Origin: Bacteroidota bacterium
GTDB taxonomy: Bacteria; Bacteroidota; Bacteroidia; B-17B0; Aurantibacillaceae
Reading direction: 5' to 3'
Assembly (NCBI GenBank): GCA_016708845.1
Contig: JADJFB010000002.1
Span: 1 to 64,000, forward strand
DNA length: 64,000 nt
Shown: positions 1 to 8,811 of the stretch, piece after piece
How positions within the stretch are numbered: position 1 is the stretch's first letter
Layout: each line of letters starts with the position of its first letter
Position numbers and translations under genes: made by a program
The notes under the pieces: generated by a model
Database searches by the model: none
The model's input: only the letters and a program-made list of their open reading frames with translations
Told to the model about the DNA's origin: nothing

Positions 1-397
1 GTGGTTCAGTTGTTCCAAGTATTGACCCAAATGCTCCAGAAATGAAATTTGAAACTGAAGTAGTAGATTTTGGAACTGTAAAATTTGATGCAAACGAGTT
101 CGTGAATTCAAAATAAAAATGTTGGAAAACTCCTTTAACTATTTCTAATGTTCAAGGACAGTATGGTTGTACTGCAACTACTATTGATGGTAAACCAGGT
201 TGGCCTCAAGAACCAATTTTACCAGGTAAATCAGCTAGTATTAAAGTAAAATATGATACAAAACGTCCTGGTCCATTTGAAAAAAATGTAACAATTACAT
301 CCAATTCAAAAGAGCCTAGTAAAGTAGTTAAAATTAAAGGTGTAGTGAAGCTGCTCAAGCACCACACCAAACAACTCCTGATGCAAATAAATTTTAA
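1..397 (+). pseudogene. DUF1573 domain protein, 5'-partial and frameshifted
   Basis: The window opens inside this gene. Conceptual translation gives 'MKFETEVVDFGTVKFD', then, after a frame change near 100-115, a stretch with 'YGCTATT', 'EPILPGKSASIKVKYD', 'KRPGPFEKNVTITSNS' and 'KVVKIKGVV'. This is the Ig-like DUF1573 fold common in secreted Bacteroidota proteins, whose function is unknown. A second frame change near 345 is needed to reach the Gln/Pro-rich tail and the TAA at 395-397. Both breaks are one-base shifts in a well conserved domain, so sequencing error is as likely as true decay. An intrinsic terminator follows directly. Confidence 0.7.
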
Positions 398-405
398 ATA
401 TATTT

Positions 406-440
406 AAAAACCCTTCCAGAAATGGAAGGGTTTTTTGTTT
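406..440 (+). terminator. Intrinsic terminator
   Basis: Perfect 7-bp stem CCCTTCC (411-417) / GGAAGGG (424-430) with a 6-nt loop, followed by six T residues and another T-rich run. It lies 9 nt after the stop of the DUF1573 gene and ends that transcript. Confidence 0.85.
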
Positions 441-463
441 TAGTTATTTTTATTTGTTAATAG

Positions 464-782
464 TTTATTGCACACCCCCAATTAAAATTTACAGGAACTA
501 AAAAAAACTTTGGCTTGTAAAAAGGGAGAATTAGTGAAATTAAGATTTGCATTTACAAATACTGGAGATTTACCCTTGATTATTACAAAAACAGAGGTTG
601 AATGTTCATGCACAACAATTGCTTTTCCGTCAGAACCTATTTTACCAAAGGAATCAAGTAAAATTGTTGTTAGTTTTGATACTAAGAATGTTTACGACAG
701 GCAAGATAGAATTGTAGAAATCATATCGAATGCCAAAAATTCTAATCAAAAAATCAGATTTAAAGGCGTTGTGTTAAAATAG
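464..782 (+). pseudogene. Second DUF1573 domain protein, frameshifted near its start
   Basis: From 510 the frame reads a clean DUF1573 domain of about 90 residues ('LRFAFTNTGDLPLIITKTEV', 'CSCTTIAFPSEPILPKESSK', 'SFDTKNVYDRQDR', 'RFKGVVLK', stop at 780-782). The expected beginning of the domain, 'FTGTKKNFGLV', is found in another frame at 488-517, so one base has been lost or gained near 518. The TTG at 510 is therefore probably not the true start. No ATG start or signal peptide can be found upstream before the in-frame stop at 461-463, so the 5' end is missing or damaged. It resembles the gene at 1-397 and may be a tandem duplicate. Confidence 0.6.
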
Positions 783-798
783 ATTTCTATCTTTAATT

Positions 799-1738
799 AT
801 CATAAAATCATCTTTTATCAAAGCCAATTTTGTCATACTATTTGTTTTTATTTTAAACACTCTGCTTATTTCTCAGAGCGTAATTCCATTTAAAGAAAAT
901 AATAAATGGGGTTATAAAAGGCTTTAAAGTAATTATTGCGGCTGAATATGATACAGTTTTCGCTTTTGATAAAACTAGTCAAGTAGCATTGGTGGCTTCT
1001 AAAAAGTCAGTTTAATAAGAAGTAATCCTTATAACTGGAGAAGAAGAATATTTATATATTTGATTATTATATTAATTTAAAAAATAAAAAATTAAAATAT
1101 TAGCAGAGCATTTTCCCGACAGCATGTTTATCTTTCCTCATCAACAGGAATTACATTTAAGTTATAGAGATTCTTCTAACTATTTTAAAATACTGTTTCA
1201 AGGTAAATTGTATTTACTGAATAAAAACGGAAAGCAATTATCTTCTGGATTTGATAATATTACAGAAACAAAAGCCAAAGGTTATTTTGAAACAGAAAAC
1301 TATTCAAAATTCGAGAAAAAAGTTGTCCGAATTAAAGGCTTAATTGATTCGACAGGTTTTCAGGTTGTAAAATGTAAGTACCATGCAATCAATATTAATA
1401 AAGAAGATAGCTCAATATATTGTTGTAGCGCCGTTTTTGATGCTAAACTTAATGATGATGTATTTAACTACAAAGGAAAATTAATTTATTCAAGCATAAA
1501 ACATATTGAGTTCTCTTCAAAAACATTGCACATTATAAAATCCTATTCACCACGCGAAGAGTTTATTGTTGAAAACACAAAAACAGGAGAAACTTATTAT
1601 TTAGATGGTGAAAGCATTCGTTATTTAAAAAATAATAAAGCTGCACTTATTAAAAATAATAATTTGTATGTAATTGATTTGTTGAGTCAAAAAAAACAAA
1701 AGTTAGATAAGGAAACTTATTTATATAGCGCCTATTAA
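799..1738 (+). pseudogene. WG-repeat-like secreted protein, multiply frameshifted
   Basis: Reading across frames, the product starts with a signal-like segment ('FVILFVFILNTLLISQS') followed by 'FKENNKWGYK' and 'FKVIIAAEYDTVFAFD', typical of WG repeats (consensus N-K-W-G-Y-I-D, then V-I-P-x-x-Y-D). The last 204 codons (1124-1738) are open and contain further degenerate units: 'YLLNKNGKQLSSGFDNIT' and 'GLIDSTGFQVVKCKYHA'. Frame changes are needed near 925, 1015 and 1060. No ATG is present at the 5' end; 799 is only the beginning of the plausible signal sequence. WG repeats are of unknown function, usually in exported proteins. It ends 9 nt before tsaE. Confidence 0.55.
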
Positions 1739-1747
1739 AGGATAGAG

Positions 1748-2179
1748 ATGGAATTTATTAGACTAGATATATCAGATATGTCGCTTCATCAAGAAGCAGC
1801 AAAACAACTCATCCATTTTGCAAAGGATCAACATATTTTTTTATTTGAGGCTCCAATGGGCTCAGGTAAAACTACTTTTATAAAATCGTTATGTGAGTTT
1901 TTAAACGTAACTGATACTATGAGTAGTCCTACTTATTCAATTGTAAATGAATATCATACTAATTCAAAATCGAAACTGTATCACTTTGATTTGTACCGAT
2001 TAAAATCATCTGAAGAGTTGTTTGAAATTGGCTTTGAAGACTATGTTGACTCTGGCAATTATTTGTTTATTGAGTGGCCCGAATTAGCGATTCCATTTTT
2101 AGATTCTTATCTGAGAATTATCATAAAAATCGAAAACAATAATCGCTATCTTTGCGCCGAATCTATAAAAAATTCATAA
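1748..2179 (+). CDS. tsaE: tRNA threonylcarbamoyladenosine biosynthesis ATPase TsaE
   Basis: 143 aa, the normal size for TsaE, the P-loop ATPase that works with TsaB and TsaD to make the t6A37 modification of ANN-decoding tRNAs. The Walker A loop is APMGSGKTT (residues 35-43), followed by the family signatures 'SSPTYSIVNEY', 'HFDLYRL' and 'FIEWPE'. It starts with ATG 9 nt after the WG-repeat gene. The TAA stop (2177-2179) shares a base with the ATG of the next gene, but a strong TATCTTTG promoter element lies inside the tsaE 3' end, so the downstream gene can also be transcribed on its own. Confidence 0.95.
   Translation: MEFIRLDISDMSLHQEAAKQLIHFAKDQHIFLFEAPMGSGKTTFIKSLCEFLNVTDTMSSPTYSIVNEYHTNSKSKLYHFDLYRLKSSEELFEIGFEDYVDSGNYLFIEWPELAIPFLDSYLRIIIKIENNNRYLCAESIKNS
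2147..2154 (+). promoter_or_regulatory. Bacteroidota -7 element (TATCTTTG) for the 2179 barrel gene
   Basis: TATCTTTG followed by CGCC matches the TAnnTTTG -7 consensus of Bacteroidota sigma-A promoters. It lies within tsaE, 24 nt upstream of the ATG at 2179. There is no clear TTG about 19 nt upstream, so only the -7 element is convincing. Confidence 0.5.
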
Positions 2180-3018
2180 TGAAAGTTAGTATCTTATTGC
2201 TGTTGTCTTTTTTATCTATATCAGCTTTTGCGCAAACGGAAACTGCTAGTACTTCAACTGTATCGTCAGGCAAGAAAAAAGGTAATTTTTATTTTTTATG
2301 GGGTTATACCCGAGCTAAATACAGTAAAAGCACCATTCAATTTAAGGATCGTTCAAATACCTATTATCCAGAAACAGGACGTTATCACGATTATGATTTC
2401 ACTATTTATGAAGCTACAGCTCAAGATAGACCAGATTTTGAGGATATTCCAGATGTAGTAAACATCACTATTCCTCAATTTGTGGCCAGAGTAGGGTATT
2501 ATTTTAACAATAAACAAGATTTTGGTATTGAGTTAAACTACGACCACACAAAATATGTGGTTGATAATTATCAAACTGTACATGTGCAAGGGACTTTTAA
2601 CGGTAATTATGTTGACAAGGATACTGTTTTAGATCCTAGTAATTTTTTACATTACGAACACACCGATGGCGCAAATTTTTGGATGATAAACTTTATAAAA
2701 CGTTGGAAATTTTACGAGCCTTCAAAGTATTTTAATATTGGTTTAATTGGTAAGCCTGGAGCTGGGGTTGTTATTCCACGTACAGATGTTACCATTTACG
2801 GTACCCGCGTTAACAACAACTGGAACTTAGCAGGATGGATAGTTGGTGCTGAAGGAGGAATTAGAATTGAATTTTTAAAATATGGTGTATTTGAATTTGT
2901 TGGAAAAGGCTCTTATGCCGATTATAGAAGAGGTTTTATATTGGGAAAAGGCGGTGGAAGATCGAATCACCACTTTTTTACAGGTCAGCTAACCATGACT
3001 ATTGGAGCTACTTTTTAA
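2179..3018 (+). CDS. Outer-membrane beta-barrel protein
   Basis: 279 aa from ATG 2179, chosen because it gives a standard signal peptide ([19 protein letters not shown]) and sits behind the TATCTTTG element; a longer TTG-started frame from 2152 would bury the signal peptide. The mature protein alternates polar and aromatic residues in strand-like segments ('[20 protein letters not shown]', '[20 protein letters not shown]', '[18 protein letters not shown]') and ends in '[14 protein letters not shown]' with a terminal Phe, typical of outer-membrane barrels. Ligand and function are unknown. Its stop overlaps the stop of convergent ribH in a shared TTAA. Confidence 0.75.
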   Translation: MKVSILLLLSFLSISAFAQTETASTSTVSSGKKKGNFYFLWGYTRAKYSKSTIQFKDRSNTYYPETGRYHDYDFTIYEATAQDRPDFEDIPDVVNITIPQFVARVGYYFNNKQDFGIELNYDHTKYVVDNYQTVHVQGTFNGNYVDKDTVLDPSNFLHYEHTDGANFWMINFIKRWKFYEPSKYFNIGLIGKPGAGVVIPRTDVTIYGTRVNNNWNLAGWIVGAEGGIRIEFLKYGVFEFVGKGSYADYRRGFILGKGGGRSNHHFFTGQLTMTIGATF

Positions 3019-3530
3019 AAGCCAATCTTACCTTTACCTAATTCAAAACTATTTTTAAGTCCTAACATTTTAATAGCAGTTACAGCAGCCTCATCTCCTT
3101 TATTACCGTGTTTTCCGCCAGTTCTATCTTCCGCTTGCTCTTGAGTATTAACGGTTAGTACGCCAAAAATAAATGGCTTATTGTATTTTAAATTTAAGTT
3201 AGTAATTCCTTTAGCTACGGCATCACAAATAAAGTCGAAATGCTTCGTATCTCCTTGAATTACACAACCAATACAAATAATGGCATCTACCTGTCCTAAT
3301 TCGGCCATGTATTGCGCACCAAGTGTTAATTCAAATGCTCCAGGTACAGTTTTAGTAACGATATTCTCAGGCTTTGCTCCATGCTTTAATAACGTATCAT
3401 GAGCACCTTTCATTAAACCACTCGTAATTGCATGGTTCCATTCTGCCCACACAATACCAAATTTCATATCTGCAGCGTTTGGTACATCAGAACCTTCGAA
3501 CGCGGATAAATTTTTTAATTCACTTGCCAT
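3015..3530 (-). CDS. ribH: 6,7-dimethyl-8-ribityllumazine synthase
   Basis: 171 aa. The enzyme condenses 5-amino-6-ribitylaminouracil with 3,4-dihydroxy-2-butanone 4-phosphate in riboflavin biosynthesis. Family landmarks are all present: '[20 protein letters not shown]', '[15 protein letters not shown]', '[18 protein letters not shown]' with the active-site loop, and '[20 protein letters not shown]', where the usual 'EQAxxRxGG' is intact. The N-terminal 25 residues are the usual variable arm. It is preceded on its own strand by an intrinsic terminator, so it likely has its own promoter between 3531 and 3550 or reads weakly from upstream. No other rib genes are nearby. Confidence 0.96.
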   Translation of the reverse strand: MASELKNLSAFEGSDVPNAADMKFGIVWAEWNHAITSGLMKGAHDTLLKHGAKPENIVTKTVPGAFELTLGAQYMAELGQVDAIICIGCVIQGDTKHFDFICDAVAKGITNLNLKYNKPFIFGVLTVNTQEQAEDRTGGKHGNKGDEAAVTAIKMLGLKNSFELGKGKIGF

Positions 3531-3550
3531 AATTGTATCTTATTTAAAAC

Positions 3551-3582
3551 AAAAAAAGGTGACATCATATCACCTTTTTTTA
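3551..3582 (-). terminator. Intrinsic terminator between the YfgM-like gene and ribH
   Basis: Stem AGGTGA / TCACCT around a short loop, flanked by A7 on one side and T7 on the other, so it is able to work in both orientations. Both neighbours are on the minus strand, where it ends the 3600-4356 transcript. Confidence 0.8.
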
Positions 3583-3599
3583 ATTATTGTTTGTTGTAA

Positions 3600-4356
3600 T
3601 TATTGAATGTTTCCTAAAGTTTTAACTCTTGCAATGTATTTATCTACTTCGCGAGCTTCGCTACTTTTAGCAAATTCGTTTTTTAAACGCTCATAAGTCG
3701 CTAAAGCTTCTGTGTAATTAGCTTTTGCTCGTATGCAAAAGCTGCTTTTTTTAAGTAAATAGGGTTGTAAAATCATTATTTGATTGCTCAGCTGCTTTTA
3801 AATAAAATTTAATAGCTTCATCAATATTATTTAATTCCATGTTTGCATCGCCAATTGCTCCAGTAGCAACAGGTGCAACCATTTCATCCTTACCTTTAAA
3901 TTTCTCTAAAGCCTCAATAGCTTCAGCAAATTTACCAGTGCGTAATAAACAAATACCTGCATAATAGTTAGCTAAATTACCAGTTTTGGTAGCGCCAAAA
4001 TTATCCGCAATTTCATTAAAACCCATCATAGTCTTAGGTCCATCAGCTGTTTGAACATTTAAGCCACCATTTAAAGCTACTAAAAAACTATCTTTTTCGA
4101 AGTAAGTTTGTGCAAAAAAAGCTTCGTTATTTGCTTCTTTTTCTTGACCAGGTAACCAGTAAAATTTATAGAAACTGAAAAGTACTACAATAGCTAAAAT
4201 AGCGCCACCACCATAAGTAACAGCCTTCTTGTTTTTTTCGTAAAACACTTCTAAGCCACCAAAATCCATATTATTTGAAGATGATTTTTTAATGGATGAT
4301 GGTTTAACAACATTACTACTTTCTACTTGCTCAATTTGTTCGATTTCTTCAGACAT
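3600..4356 (-). pseudogene. YfgM-like membrane-anchored TPR protein, frameshifted at the 3' end
   Basis: Open for 201 codons from ATG 4356. Residues 1-45 are polar and Ser/Lys-rich, followed by one membrane segment ('AVTYGGGAILAIVVLFSFY') and a periplasmic TPR region ('NYYAGICLLRTGKFAEAIEA', 'TGAIGDANMELNNIDEAIKF'). This is the layout of the YfgM/tetratricopeptide_21 family, periplasmic chaperones associated with the SecYEG translocon in E. coli. The natural C-terminus ('KKAAFAYEQ', 'YTEALATYERLKNEFAKSSE', 'RVKTLGNIQ') is found in other frames, with shifts near 3760 and 3725 beside A-runs. The function is inferred from layout only. Confidence 0.75.
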
Positions 4357-4447
4357 ATTAAATTAAAATTTTGAGTTGCGAAGATAAATAAAATTATCTA
4401 CTTATAAAAAAAGAAAATAGGGGCAGTTTTCAACCTAAAAACGCTCA

Positions 4448-4828
4448 TTACTCTTCTGTAACAGCAATATTTTTTGTCATATTTTCTCTATTTCTTATAG
4501 AAATTGACGTTCCTCCGCTAACTTTATACGGATAAGGGATATCCATATCTAAACCAACGGCATATATATAGTAGGTTCCTTTATAAAAATCGATGCTATA
4601 ATTACCTTGATTGTCAGCCGTTACAGATGTATTATAAGTGGTTCCATCGTCGCTAGGAAACTCAGACGTATTATATTTTATATACACTACCGCGTTAGGA
4701 ATGGGCACTCCGTGGTGTTCAACGACGCCTTTTAAAGTGGCTTTTCCACCAACTTGATTTTTTTTACAAGAAACAGTAATGCCTATTAATAAAAGGATAA
4801 ACGATAATTTTAAAAAAGTAGATTTCAT
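4448..4828 (-). CDS. Small lipoprotein with carboxypeptidase-regulatory-like domain
   Basis: 126 aa. A lipoprotein signal (MKSTFLKLSFILLLIGITVS) ends at Cys21, followed by KKN. The remainder is one Ig-like carboxypeptidase regulatory domain: 'ATLKGVVEHHGVPIPNAVVY', then 'TADNQGNYSIDFYKGTYYIY'. Such domains are structural modules and have no enzyme activity. It lies 11 nt downstream of the di-heme peroxidase gene on the same strand, so the two are likely one transcript. By comparison with MbnP-MbnH pairs it could be the partner or substrate of that enzyme, but it has no similarity to MbnP; this is inference from position only. Confidence 0.8.
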   Translation of the reverse strand: MKSTFLKLSFILLLIGITVSCKKNQVGGKATLKGVVEHHGVPIPNAVVYIKYNTSEFPSDDGTTYNTSVTADNQGNYSIDFYKGTYYIYAVGLDMDIPYPYKVSGGTSISIRNRENMTKNIAVTEE

Positions 4829-4839
4829 TTGATGTTGTA

Positions 4840-5874
4840 TTAAAAGTTATTGTCAGAAAAACGGGAATCGGTTAAATATTTTGTGTCGGTTAAGGTTTTT
4901 AAAAAGGCAATTAAATCGGCTTTATTTTGAGGAGTTAATGGAATGCCACCCACCAATTGTGTTTCTAAAGTGGGACTTGCCACAATTCCAGAATTATAAT
5001 GCTCTAAACACTGGTTTAAACTCGTAAAGCGTCCATCATGCATGTATGGTTCCGATTTTTCAATGTTTCTTAAAGAGGGCGTTTTAAATTTATATCTATC
5101 AGCTGCAGCTCCTGTTATATGAGCTCTGCCGCTATCATTATAAACTACATTTATACTTAACCCATTATTTCGATACTGATAATCTGTAAATAAAGGCTCT
5201 GTATGGCAAGAAGCGCATTTTTGAACAAATAAATTATAACCACTCTGTTCTTGAGCTGTAAAACTTTCTTTACCGGATTTAACTAGATCGTACTTACTAT
5301 TGTATGAATACATTGTTCCCATAAATTGAGCAATAGCTCTGAAAATACGCTGAGAATTAACCAAATCACTACCAAAGGCTTTTGTAAATAACTGTTTGTA
5401 CTTACCACTTGATGATAGTTTAGCCACCACATTGGTCATGGTTTCATTCATTTCAACTGGGTTAGTGATGGGTGCTAATGGCATCACCTCAATATTTAAA
5501 ATGCCTCCATCGTGCATAAACGTGGGATTCCAATTTAAATTTTGAAGTACAGGAGCATTTCTATTACCTAATAAACCATTGATACCATGACTCACATCGT
5601 GTCCAGAATGAGCAAATGCTGCAAATTGCTGGTGACAAGAACCACAGGAAATAGTATTATCAGCTGATAAAATGGGGTCGTAAAATAAAGTTCTACCTAA
5701 TGTAAAACCATCGGCGGTTAAAGTATTGGCACTGTAGGTGTAAACTGGAGCAGGCCATCCTGGCGGCACAATTTCTTTTACATCGTCTTCTCCAATAATT
5801 GGTTTTATTTCAGGATCTACAGAACATGAAGTAATAAAAACAAAAGAGGAAAATATCAGAAGTAAATTTTTCAT
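4840..5874 (-). CDS. Di-heme cytochrome c peroxidase / MauG-family lipoprotein
   Basis: 344 aa. Lipoprotein signal with Cys17 ('FVFITSCSVD'). Two c-heme sites are present: CGSCH (77-81) and CASCH (220-224). Family motifs are 'LGRTLFYDPILS', 'HDVSHGI', 'LAPITNPVEM', 'TPSLRNI' and 'YMHDGRF' (Met278 region). This is the bacterial peroxidase/MauG/MbnH superfamily, which moves electrons between two hemes in the periplasm. At the position where peroxidases and MauG carry the inter-heme Trp (W in 'FWDG'), this protein has His121 ('TFMHDGG'), while its paralogue at 15532-16542 keeps Trp. Its chemistry may therefore differ. A palindrome lies 37 nt upstream of the ATG (5911-5928). Confidence 0.92.
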   Translation of the reverse strand: MKNLLLIFSSFVFITSCSVDPEIKPIIGEDDVKEIVPPGWPAPVYTYSANTLTADGFTLGRTLFYDPILSADNTISCGSCHQQFAAFAHSGHDVSHGINGLLGNRNAPVLQNLNWNPTFMHDGGILNIEVMPLAPITNPVEMNETMTNVVAKLSSSGKYKQLFTKAFGSDLVNSQRIFRAIAQFMGTMYSYNSKYDLVKSGKESFTAQEQSGYNLFVQKCASCHTEPLFTDYQYRNNGLSINVVYNDSGRAHITGAAADRYKFKTPSLRNIEKSEPYMHDGRFTSLNQCLEHYNSGIVASPTLETQLVGGIPLTPQNKADLIAFLKTLTDTKYLTDSRFSDNNF

Positions 5875-5910
5875 TTTTATGATGAATCAAATTTACTGAA
5901 AATACAAGTG

Positions 5911-5928
5911 TTATCCTGACAAGGATAA
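5911..5928. promoter_or_regulatory. Candidate operator palindrome TTATCC-N6-GGATAA
   Basis: Perfect 6-bp arms TTATCC (5911-5916) and GGATAA (5923-5928) around TGACAA, flanked on both sides by ATACAAGT. It lies in the only intergenic stretch upstream of the 5874 peroxidase gene, 37-54 nt before its ATG, where a dimeric regulator would be expected to bind. I cannot name the regulator. Confidence 0.4.
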
Positions 5929-5986
5929 ATACAAGTTTTTATTGTTCTTTTTCTTGGAAAAGAACCAAAAACAGGAAAGACCAACT

Positions 5987-7525
5987 TCAATCTTTTCTAA
6001 AAAACGCAATACCGCCGAAAAAATTGACTACCGGCGTAAATTTTGCCCTGCTCTCTTTGCCAAAAGTTTGAGTTTGATAATCGGTATAATTATTAGTGGC
6101 GTTAATACATTTAGAGAATTGTTTAACTCTGTATTTTACTTCTTCGCTCAATAAATCAAATAACTCAAATGCCTCATCAAAATCCGCAGCATTATCTTTT
6201 ATACGTCCAAAATGATCGTCTAGTGATTGGTCAAGCACTAATTGTGGTTTTAATCCTTTACGTAAACATTGCAAGTAGCGCTCACGAACAATAAATGCCT
6301 CTGCTGATGAATTTAAAAAACGGGCTTTAATATCTTCTGGTAATTCGTAATCGTTTTCTAATTCATAATCCCACTCATCTTTGTAGCGTTGCTCCAGATA
6401 CATGTGAGGTGCCACAAACACGTGTTTCCAATCAATCGGGAATTGCCATAAATTAAAACGACGAGAGTTATTCCCTAAATCAACAATATTAAATTTCTTT
6501 TTATGAGGCAATACACGCGATCCACGCCCAATCATTTGATGATACAAGGTTAATGACTTCGTAGCTCTGTTTAAAATAATGGTTTCTACTTCCGGTTCAT
6601 CAAAACCAGTAGTTAAAATACTTACCGAACTTAAAATACCATCTTTGGTATTTCTGAACCAATCTAAGGTTTCTGCTCTATCTCTATCACTAAACGTACT
6701 ATCTAAATAACGAATAGGGTAGCCTTTTGATTTGAATAAATTATAAACGGCTATACTCGTTAAAATACCGGCGTTAAAAATTAAGGTTTTAGTACCTTTT
6801 CCAATTTCCTCATAAGCATCCAACAATTTACCTTGCATCATCGCTTGAGAATATAAAATCTCATGGGAGCCAGTAGTAAACTCTCCGTTATTACCAACCT
6901 TCAACGTACTAATATTAACGTCGTTGGAATAAGTAACGTTTTCTGTCAAAAAGCCTTGGTCAATTAACGAGGAGATGCTTTCGCCTACAATAATTTCTTT
7001 ATAAGTTTGATAAAGCGGTAATTTTTTATTGCTGCTTAAAGGTGTTGCGGTTACTCCTAAAATATTAACGTTCTCAAAATAATGAAATATTTTACGGAAC
7101 GAATTGTAGTGAGCCTCATCCACAATCACTAAACCAATATCTTCTAAAAACTGTTCGTCTTCTTGTAAACGGTTATTTAAAGTCTCTACTAAAGCGGTAA
7201 AACTTTGGTAATCGGTTTGCTGTGCTAAGTTTTTAACTTCGCTATTAATGACTTTGTTTTTAATACCAATACCCACTAATACATCTGATGTTTGCTTACT
7301 TAACTCAATACGATGCGTTAAGATTAAAACCTTACGGTTAAAGTGATTGATGTAACGCTTAGCAATTTCAGAAAAGATGATGGTTTTACCACCACCAGTT
7401 GGTAATTGAAATAAAATGTTTTCGTTAGGCTTTGCTTCCTTTAATTTATTGAAAATAGTATTGACCGCTTCTTCCTGATAAGGATAAAGTTGACGGGTAG
7501 ATATTGGTTCTTGAGTTTCTTCCAC
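5987..7525 (-). CDS. Superfamily 2 DNA/RNA helicase, RadD/type III restriction helicase-like
   Basis: 512 aa. The N-terminal domain carries a Q-motif-like 'QLYPYQEEAVNTI', Walker A 'LPTGGGKTII' (about 42-51), motif Ia 'ILTHRIELSKQ', DEAH box 'VIVDEAHYNSF' and motif III 'GVTATPLS'. The C-terminal RecA domain has 'KTLIFNAGILTS', 'SILTTGFDEPEVETIILNR' and motif VI 'LYHQMIGRGSRVL'. This is the ComplexI SF2 arrangement of RadD (YejH) and restriction-type helicases. No methylase, nuclease or other defence gene is adjacent, so a repair or RNA role is more likely than restriction. It begins with ATG at 7525; the ending is normal. Confidence 0.88.
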   Translation of the reverse strand: MEETQEPISTRQLYPYQEEAVNTIFNKLKEAKPNENILFQLPTGGGKTIIFSEIAKRYINHFNRKVLILTHRIELSKQTSDVLVGIGIKNKVINSEVKNLAQQTDYQSFTALVETLNNRLQEDEQFLEDIGLVIVDEAHYNSFRKIFHYFENVNILGVTATPLSSNKKLPLYQTYKEIIVGESISSLIDQGFLTENVTYSNDVNISTLKVGNNGEFTTGSHEILYSQAMMQGKLLDAYEEIGKGTKTLIFNAGILTSIAVYNLFKSKGYPIRYLDSTFSDRDRAETLDWFRNTKDGILSSVSILTTGFDEPEVETIILNRATKSLTLYHQMIGRGSRVLPHKKKFNIVDLGNNSRRFNLWQFPIDWKHVFVAPHMYLEQRYKDEWDYELENDYELPEDIKARFLNSSAEAFIVRERYLQCLRKGLKPQLVLDQSLDDHFGRIKDNAADFDEAFELFDLLSEEVKYRVKQFSKCINATNNYTDYQTQTFGKESRAKFTPVVNFFGGIAFFRKD

Positions 7526-7586
7526 TATTCAAAAAAATAAGCCTATAAACTTAAGTTTTTTTTTGATGAAGCAGTTAAAAAGATGG

Positions 7587-7615
7587 AAATATTAAATAAC
7601 GAGTTATTGACAATT
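7587..7615. repeat. 29-bp direct repeat, left copy
   Basis: Begins AAATATTAAATAACGA and ends TGACAATT. It matches 8657-8685 at 26 of 29 positions in the same orientation. The two copies flank the T9SS gene at 7622-8609. Confidence 0.7.
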
Positions 7616-7621
7616 GGGGTT

Positions 7622-8609
7622 TTATCTTATTAATTGAATATGTCCTTTATGTTTTTCTGCCTCTGTTTCTATACAATAAAAATATATGCCATCTTCGCAG
7701 TTAATACCTGAAGTTGTTCTTCCATCCCATGAACGATTTTGTTTATCAGTTTCAAACACTAAATTGCCCCAGCGATTAAAAATAGTAGTTTTTAAAATTT
7801 TACTACATAAATTAAATCTAAAAACGTCATTTACATTGTCTGCATTTGGAGTAAAAACATTTGGTATTAGTATACTACATGGTAATTCAATTAAACTAAT
7901 ACCATCAACATAATAATAACTAGCTATTTTATAATACGGATTAAATTCATCGTCGTAATTATTAAGAGTATCTACTGTTTGATTTTCAAAATAACCAATG
8001 GTTAAATACTCCTCGGAACCATTGGCTGTAAAAGTCCCCTCAATTTTAGTCCAGTTTAAGCTGTCTAAAATAAAATTATTTTTATTTACAACTTGTGGAG
8101 TATTGTAAATAGGACTATAATCATTAAGTGTAATTATTTGAACTAAATAATGCTCCAATTTTTATTAGGCTATGTGTACTGGTTTCTCTACAGTGTGATA
8201 CGTTAAAACTAAACGAATACATTTTGTTTTTCTCTAAAGATTGTAATAGTTTAGTTTGTAGATATTCCCTATAAATATAAGGTTCCCCATCAGCAGAATC
8301 CACCACACTAGCAAAAAAACCACAGTAACCATTGCCGTTTAAAGGCATTTGAAACCCTAAGAGGCTTTTAGGAACTCCAGCTAATGTACTGCCTGCATTA
8401 TTACAAACATTAAAATAATCAGAAGTACCTAACTTATGCGGTGCAGTCCAACCTAAACAATGTTCAATTTGTAAATCACCAGGGGTAGAAGGGTTTAAAG
8501 GACAAGTATTATATAATTCAAAATCACCATTATAAACAAGATTATTTTGCGTTTTAGCTTCACAGCAAAACAGTATTATAAAAAGAAAAATATAAAAAAG
8601 TTTATTCAA
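7622..8609 (-). pseudogene. T9SS type B cargo protein (gliding-associated C-terminal domain), frameshifted
   Basis: Two overlapping frames form one gene of about 325 aa. The N-terminal part (8609 to 8124) has a signal peptide ('LFYIFLFIILFCCEAKTQ') and a carbohydrate-binding-like module beginning 'NLVYNGDFELYNTCP'. The C-terminal part (from about 8130) has 'TKIEGTFTANGSEEYLTIGY' and then the type B sorting domain: 'IPNVFTPNADNVNDVF', 'IFNRWGNLVFE', 'SWDGRTTSGINCEDGIYFY', 'HKGHIQLIR'. The frame changes around 8125-8140. The start is TTG 8609 in a context resembling ATGAATAAAC; ATG may have been lost. Cargo of this type crosses the outer membrane through the type IX machinery. Confidence 0.8.
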
Positions 8610-8656
8610 TTAATAGTTTTGTACTAATTTATGAAATAATTGGAGAGAAAAATAAG

Positions 8657-8685
8657 AAATATTAAATAACGAATTGGTGACAATT
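8657..8685. repeat. 29-bp direct repeat, right copy
   Basis: Second copy of the sequence at 7587-7615, lying 48 nt upstream of the start of the 7622-8609 gene. Differences are confined to three positions. Confidence 0.7.
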
Positions 8686-8697
8686 ACATTATATGAA

Positions 8698-8796
8698 AAT
8701 AGGAACACGGATTAAACGGATAGTCCAGATGTTGACGTTTTTTTATTCTTAATATCTGTGTGAATCTGCCTTATCAGCTTTATCCGCGTTTCTATT
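8698..8796. repeat. Intergenic hairpin repeat with CACGGATTAAACGGAT-type sequence
   Basis: Inverted arms at 8698-8712 (AATAGGAACACGGAT) and 8782-8796 (ATCCGCGTTTCTATT) pair at 13 of 15 positions around a loop of about 69 nt. The wording (ACGGATTAAACGGAT, TCTGTGTGAATCTG, TTATCCGCG) resembles non-coding dispersed repeats commonly seen between genes in Bacteroidota. It occupies most of the 202-nt gap between two T9SS cargo genes. Confidence 0.55.
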
Positions 8797-8811
8797 AAAT
8801 AATAAATTATA

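Noticed and set aside
2152..2178. TTG 2152 as start of the outer-membrane barrel gene
   Set aside because: It would add nine residues in front of a good signal peptide and lies within the TATCTTTG promoter element; ATG 2179 is preferred.
5987..7525. RadD-like helicase as part of a defence island
   Set aside because: Neighbours are a di-heme peroxidase and T9SS cargo; no methylase, nuclease, toxin or integrase is adjacent.
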